10,903 nucleotides of DNA, taken from the NCBI GenBank assembly GCA_029550985.1, contig JAKPGH010000118.1, positions 1 to 10,903 of the forward strand, in the 5' to 3' direction. Numbering within the stretch: position 1 is the first letter of the stretch; every line of letters starts with the position of its first letter. This DNA is from Bacillota bacterium. Lineage in GTDB: Bacteria; Bacillota; Clostridia; Oscillospirales; Ruminococcaceae. The notes beneath the pieces were generated by a model. That model saw nothing but the letters and a program-made list of their open reading frames with translations, was not told where the DNA came from and searched no databases. Below, piece by piece: positions 8,307-10,903 of the stretch. Position numbers and translations under genes: made by a program.

Positions 8307-8335
8307 ATTATAGTACAAAATACCAATGGATACAA
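8307..8335 (-). promoter_or_regulatory. Promoter of the asnS-larE-larB-larC operon
   Basis: TTGTAT (8335-8330), a 17-nt spacer and a perfect TATAAT (8312-8307) lie on the minus strand. Transcription should begin near 8300, about 30 nt before the asnS start codon. A second possible -10 (TATACT) lies slightly closer to the gene but has no good -35. Confidence 0.8.
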
Positions 8336-8410
8336 GCAGCGAGGCTAAATTGGCAAGTCCCCATGCCCCTCCGCGCAGCCCACAAGATTCTTTCCTTTTA
8401 TGGGGCGGTA

Positions 8411-8419
8411 TGATATACT
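8411..8419 (+). promoter_or_regulatory. Extended -10 promoter of the LRR lipoprotein gene
   Basis: TGATATACT is an extended -10 (TGnTATACT) about 38 bp before the lipoprotein start. The -35 position (around 8391-8396, TTTCCT) is poor, as is common when the TG extension is present. It is divergent from the asnS promoter about 75 bp away. Confidence 0.55.
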
Positions 8420-8457
8420 GAATTCAGATACATTTCAGGCTGGACGGTGGGATCATC

Positions 8458-9594
8458 ATGAGAAGAACCCCTCTGCAATCTGCTGTTTTGCCACTGTTGC
8501 TTCTGGTCCTCCTGGTAGGCTGCGCCTCCCCTGCCCAAGGCCCTTCCGGTTTGGGGGAGCCCATCCAGTGGGTGGACAGCGCCATGGAGCAGGCGGTGCG
8601 GCAGGAGCTGGACAAGCCTACCGGCATTATCTATTCCGGAGAGCTGGATTCCATCCGCATTGTGACCATTCGCTCCTCCACCCTTCAGTTTAACAACGCC
8701 AATATCTACTCCTTTGGCGCCGGGCAGGGTGTTCAGCGGCTGGACGATTTGGCCTGCTTCCGCAGGCTGGGCGGGCTGGAAGTATCCCAAACGCTAATTT
8801 CCGACTATTCGGTCATCGCCCAATGCCGGGACCTGCAGCGCCTTTACCTCTATAAAAATCCCAACCTTTCGGACATCTCCTTTCTGACCGGGCTGCCCAA
8901 AGTGTCCCAACTGATTTTGTACGGCACCGGCGTGACCGACTTAAGCCCCATCGGCACCCTGCCGGAGCTGCAGGAGCTGGATTTGCGCCGAAACGGGCTG
9001 GAAACCCTGGATACCGAAGGCAAGTTTTCCAAGCTGCGCAAACTCAAGCTGGAAGGCAACCAAATCTCCGATTTAAGCTTTCTCTCCCCCCTCGTCGCCT
9101 TGCAGGAGCTGGATTTGCGCAACAACGCCATTGCGGACTTAACCCCTTTGCAGACACTTTCCAACCTGCAAAAGCTCAACCTGGCGAGAAACCACATCAA
9201 AGACCTTGCCCCTCTGGCGGCGGGCAGCTACCCTAACTTAGCCATGCTGGACCTATCCTACAACGAAATTCAGGACCTTTCTCCCCTTTCCGGCTGCGGC
9301 CGGCTGTCCACCCTTCTCTTTGCCTACAACCAGGTGGAGGACCTAACGCCCCTGGAACCTCTTGCCGAAATACGGGTGCTGAACGCCTCCGGCAATCAGT
9401 TTACCTCCGTTGAGCCCCTGGGCAAGCTTTCCAACCTACTGGAGCTGGACCTTTCCTACAATTTGCTGGCGGACGTATCCCCTTTGAAAAAGCTGCGGCG
9501 GCTGCGCACCCTGGACCTGACCGACTGCTCCGTCACCCAGGGGGAATTGAAGGCTCTCCGCCAGGCCCTGCCCGAGTGCGATATCACCGCATAA
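8458..9594 (+). CDS. Secreted leucine-rich-repeat lipoprotein (internalin-like repeats)
   Basis: The 378-residue product begins with a lipoprotein signal peptide: MRR, a hydrophobic core (about 9-20) and the lipobox LVGC, with Cys22 as the predicted lipidated residue. Residues 35-62 (VDSAMEQAVRQELDKP...) resemble the cap that often precedes bacterial LRR domains. About twelve repeats of some 22 residues follow from about 106 to 362, with the internalin-like pattern LxxLxLxxNxIxDLxPLxxL. One is 24 residues long (AAGSYPNLA), and the block ends in LRQALPECDI, a usual C-terminal cap in clostridial LRR proteins. Such domains bind proteins or other ligands at the cell surface; the ligand is unknown. 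There is no sortase motif or extra enzyme domain. The ribosome binding site is weak (GGTGGG, 6 nt from ATG). No terminator follows, so transcription may run into the tRNA gene. Confidence 0.9.
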   Translation: MRRTPLQSAVLPLLLLVLLVGCASPAQGPSGLGEPIQWVDSAMEQAVRQELDKPTGIIYSGELDSIRIVTIRSSTLQFNNANIYSFGAGQGVQRLDDLACFRRLGGLEVSQTLISDYSVIAQCRDLQRLYLYKNPNLSDISFLTGLPKVSQLILYGTGVTDLSPIGTLPELQELDLRRNGLETLDTEGKFSKLRKLKLEGNQISDLSFLSPLVALQELDLRNNAIADLTPLQTLSNLQKLNLARNHIKDLAPLAAGSYPNLAMLDLSYNEIQDLSPLSGCGRLSTLLFAYNQVEDLTPLEPLAEIRVLNASGNQFTSVEPLGKLSNLLELDLSYNLLADVSPLKKLRRLRTLDLTDCSVTQGELKALRQALPECDITA

Positions 9595-9636
9595 CGTTGT
9601 GGTTTGAAAAAGGAATTCCCCGCCGGTTGATTTTTC

Positions 9637-9665
9637 TTGACAGCGGACAGGATTGCTGTTATAAT
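9637..9665 (+). promoter_or_regulatory. Consensus promoter of the tRNA-Leu gene
   Basis: TTGACA (9637-9642) and TATAAT (9660-9665) match the vegetative consensus at all twelve positions with the optimal 17-nt spacer. The start of transcription should be near 9672, about 33 nt before the mature tRNA. Such a strong promoter fits a stable RNA gene. Confidence 0.92.
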
Positions 9666-9704
9666 CATTGTTGCATTGGCCGCAGGCGGCCGGTGCAAAC
9701 AGAT

Positions 9705-9790
9705 GCAGATGTGGTGGAACTGGCAGACACGCCATCTTGAGGGGGTGGTGAGCCACGCTCGTGCGGGTTCGAGTCCCGCCATCTGCACCA
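9705..9790 (+). tRNA. tRNA-Leu, anticodon GAG
   Basis: The gene folds as a class II tRNA with encoded CCA. The acceptor stem pairs GCAGATG (9705-9711) with CATCTGC (9780-9786), with discriminator A at 9787 and CCA at 9788-9790. The anticodon stem is CCATC/GGTGG (9732-9736/9744-9748) with one T-G pair. The loop is TTGAGGG with anticodon GAG at 9739-9741, reading CUC and CUU leucine codons. A long variable arm (GAGC-CAC-GCTC) and the T arm (GCGGG, TTCGAGT, CCCGC) follow. The long variable arm and discriminator A both fit leucine. It has its own promoter and terminator. Confidence 0.97.
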
Positions 9791-9794
9791 AGAC

Positions 9795-9850
9795 AATCCG
9801 GTTAAAAAGGATGTAGCGTTTAGCTTGCATCTTTTTTAACCGGATTTTTA
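9795..9850 (+). terminator. Intrinsic terminator of the tRNA-Leu gene
   Basis: A 19-bp stem (9795-9813 with 9828-9846, one G-T pair) with a 14-nt loop is followed by TTTAT, and the last stem bases are also T. It starts 5 nt after the tRNA CCA end. The stem's inner A/T runs mean it could also work partly in the other direction. Confidence 0.9.
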
Positions 9851-9921
9851 TAGCATTTAATAAACGCGGAATGAAAACCAAGCGGTGCGGTTGTTTGTTT
9901 TTCCCCATATCTTTAGCAAAT

Positions 9922-9960
9922 AAAAAGTCCATTCGAGGAATCCCTTCGAATGGACTTTTT
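9922..9960 (-). terminator. Intrinsic terminator of the TetR gene, probably bidirectional
   Basis: A perfect 15-bp stem (9922-9936 with 9946-9960) with a 9-nt loop ends in TTTTT on the minus strand, 15 bp past the TetR stop codon. On the plus strand it also ends in a T7 run, so it would catch readthrough from the tRNA side. It separates the convergent tRNA and tetR units. Confidence 0.9.
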
Positions 9961-9975
9961 TTGTTTTGCGTTGCG

Positions 9976-10575
9976 TCATTGGACGCCACCCAACAAGCCT
10001 TCGTAAGCCGCAAGAACTTTTTTGGCAAAGTCGACGGAGGCTTTGACAAGGTCGTATTTGCCTTCCCACAGGCACCAGTCGTAGGCAAGCCCCCGCAGCA
10101 TCAGGTTGATGTAGTCGCAGAGTTCGTCCACATCCACCGACGGGGCCACCCGCCCTTTGGCCTGCTCTTCCATCAGCTTGCTTTTCAAGGTGGTGTAAAC
10201 CGGCCTGTTGTGGTCCACAAACATCTTGTCCTGCACCGCGTAAACCATTTTGGAAAATTCGATTTTTTGCTGCATCACAAAATTAGCGTAACAGGCAAAA
10301 TGGCGAATGATGTACTGATATGGGCTCATTTCTTTCGCTTGGGGGTCGGAGGCCAACGTCAGAAAACCGGCGTCCATTTCGGAATGTACTTCCAGGGCGA
10401 TGTCGGTCTTGCTCTTGTAGTAGTGGTAGAAGGTGCCGATTCCCACGCCCGCTTTTTTGCATATTTCCTCCACACTGATTTCTTCCAGGGTGCGGGTCTG
10501 CATCATGCTCATGACCGCGGTGCGAATCTTTTCCTTTGTAGTCAGGGATTGGTCGTTCTGTTTGCCTCTAGCCAT
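9976..10575 (-). CDS. TetR/AcrR-family transcriptional regulator
   Basis: The 199-residue protein has the N-terminal TetR helix-turn-helix: TTKEKIRTAVMSMM forms helix 1 (12-25). ISVEEICKKAGVGIGTFYHYYKSKTDI (33-59) holds the DNA-reading helices and the family's hallmark GTFYHYYKSK. The remaining residues form a helical ligand-binding and dimerisation domain that does not identify a ligand. Many relatives repress an adjacent or divergent transporter or enzyme gene, but none is visible in this window, so the target is unknown. The start has AAGG about 9 nt upstream. No clear promoter was found in the 328 bp upstream, which contain several hairpins and a palindrome that could be an operator. Its own terminator follows the stop codon. 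Confidence 0.92.
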   Translation of the reverse strand: MARGKQNDQSLTTKEKIRTAVMSMMQTRTLEEISVEEICKKAGVGIGTFYHYYKSKTDIALEVHSEMDAGFLTLASDPQAKEMSPYQYIIRHFACYANFVMQQKIEFSKMVYAVQDKMFVDHNRPVYTTLKSKLMEEQAKGRVAPSVDVDELCDYINLMLRGLAYDWCLWEGKYDLVKASVDFAKKVLAAYEGLLGGVQ

Positions 10576-10903
10576 GTATCTTACCTTTTCTTAACGTGTT
10601 GCCACCCCCCTAATTTGCCGGGAACCCGTCGCCTCGTTTTCGGTTCCGTGCCGTTGGGGGGAAGGACTTTTCCTTCAAGTGGATATGCACATCGATGCCG
10701 CTGTTTGGGAAAGGGGCAGGGCGCATCTTGCGCCGTCCCCGGGAAAGGATGTCCAACCGTGTGATGGAGGTTAAAATCGAACCTGGTTCGCTCGATGTCT
10801 GGAATCCATTCGGCTGGCTCTGTTGCCGCACTGTTTAGCTCATAAGGAATCTCCCCCTAATGATTTCGATAACTTCGCACAAACCGCCGACTATTCGAAT
10901 AAA
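10576..10903. other. Gene-poor stretch upstream of tetR, rich in small hairpins
   Basis: No confident gene lies in these 328 bp. Inverted repeats are GGAACC/GGTTCC (10621-10626/10642-10647), GAAGGA/TCCTTC (10661-10666/10671-10676), a G/C-rich hairpin (10713-10740) with a GGCGCA/TGCGCC core, a 13-nt palindrome (10778-10790) and TATTCGAATA (10892-10901). Two edge fragments are possible. One is a minus-strand frame ending in TAA at 10835 that gives 22 residues (...RIVGGLCEVIEIIRGRFLMS) and could be the C-terminus of a gene entering from the right. The other is a plus-strand ATG at 10860 with AAGGAA upstream (MISITSHKPPTIRI). Both are too short to call. A 73-codon GTG frame at 10831-10610 has no ribosome binding site and a biased Arg/Pro composition, so it is unlikely to be coding. 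Confidence 0.5.
10778..10790. promoter_or_regulatory. Candidate operator palindrome upstream of tetR
   Basis: CGAACC-T-GGTTCG is a perfect 13-nt inverted repeat, in the size range of TetR-family operators, about 200 bp upstream of the tetR start codon. It could equally be an RNA hairpin or chance. No second copy was seen in the intergenic region. Confidence 0.25.

Noticed and set aside
8270..8335. N-terminal extension of AsnRS by 22 residues
   Set aside because: It would overlap the promoter hexamers and lacks a ribosome binding site, whereas the ATG at 8269 has a strong one and begins in the usual AsnRS position.
10576..10610. T-box-like string (GGGTGGCAACACG) just upstream of tetR on the minus strand
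   Set aside because: It resembles the T-box core GGGTGGNACCGCG but differs at key positions. There is no terminator after it, no recognisable specifier stem, and the gene is a TetR regulator rather than an amino-acid gene.
9871..10764. 297-codon plus-strand open frame opposite tetR
   Set aside because: It is antisense to the clear TetR helix-turn-helix gene and runs through the hairpin terminator at 9922-9960.
10610..10831. 73-codon minus-strand GTG frame upstream of tetR
   Set aside because: It has no ribosome binding site, an Arg/Pro/Ser-rich composition and runs through several hairpins. It shows no recognisable domain.

Overview
The window looks like the chromosome of an anaerobic, fairly GC-rich Firmicute, probably a clostridial species of the Oscillospiraceae/Ruminococcaceae type. 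This is inferred from strong AGGAGG-type ribosome binding sites, sigma-A-like promoters with 17-nt spacers, tRNA with encoded CCA, the type Ic aspartate aminotransferase, the larBCE cofactor genes and an internalin-like leucine-rich-repeat lipoprotein. No phage, IS element, CRISPR array or other mobile DNA was seen. Most of the window is housekeeping and cofactor metabolism.

Minus-strand block (8335 to 1). Reading leftward, a promoter at 8335-8307 drives asnS (asparaginyl-tRNA synthetase), followed at short spacing by larE, larB and larC. These three build the nickel-pincer nucleotide cofactor used by lactate racemase (LarA) and its relatives. LarB carboxylates and hydrolyses NaAD, LarE thiolates the two carboxylates, and LarC inserts nickel. 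No larA-like enzyme lies next to them here. LarC is one continuous frame with a very His-rich insert, and LarE carries three cysteines that fit the [4Fe-4S]-dependent type. A second promoter (3897-3869) starts a type Ic aspartate aminotransferase. It is followed by aspS (aspartyl-tRNA synthetase), a two-TM PH-like membrane protein, and the first codons of one more gene running off the left edge. AspAT, AspRS and AsnRS together give the block an aspartate/asparagine theme.

Plus-strand block (8411 to 9850). Divergent from asnS is a gene for a secreted lipoprotein made of about twelve ~22-residue leucine-rich repeats. It is followed by a tRNA-Leu(GAG) gene with its own consensus promoter and a strong intrinsic terminator.

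Right end (9922 to 10903). A TetR-family regulator on the minus strand ends at its own hairpin terminator. Upstream of it lie 328 bp with several small hairpins and palindromes and no confident gene. This stretch may hold the regulator's leader and operator, and edges of neighbouring genes may enter from the right.

I did not find a clearly new system. The points most worth a second look are the larEBC operon headed by asnS without larA, the features of LarE and LarC, the aspS leader pairing, and the structured region upstream of tetR.
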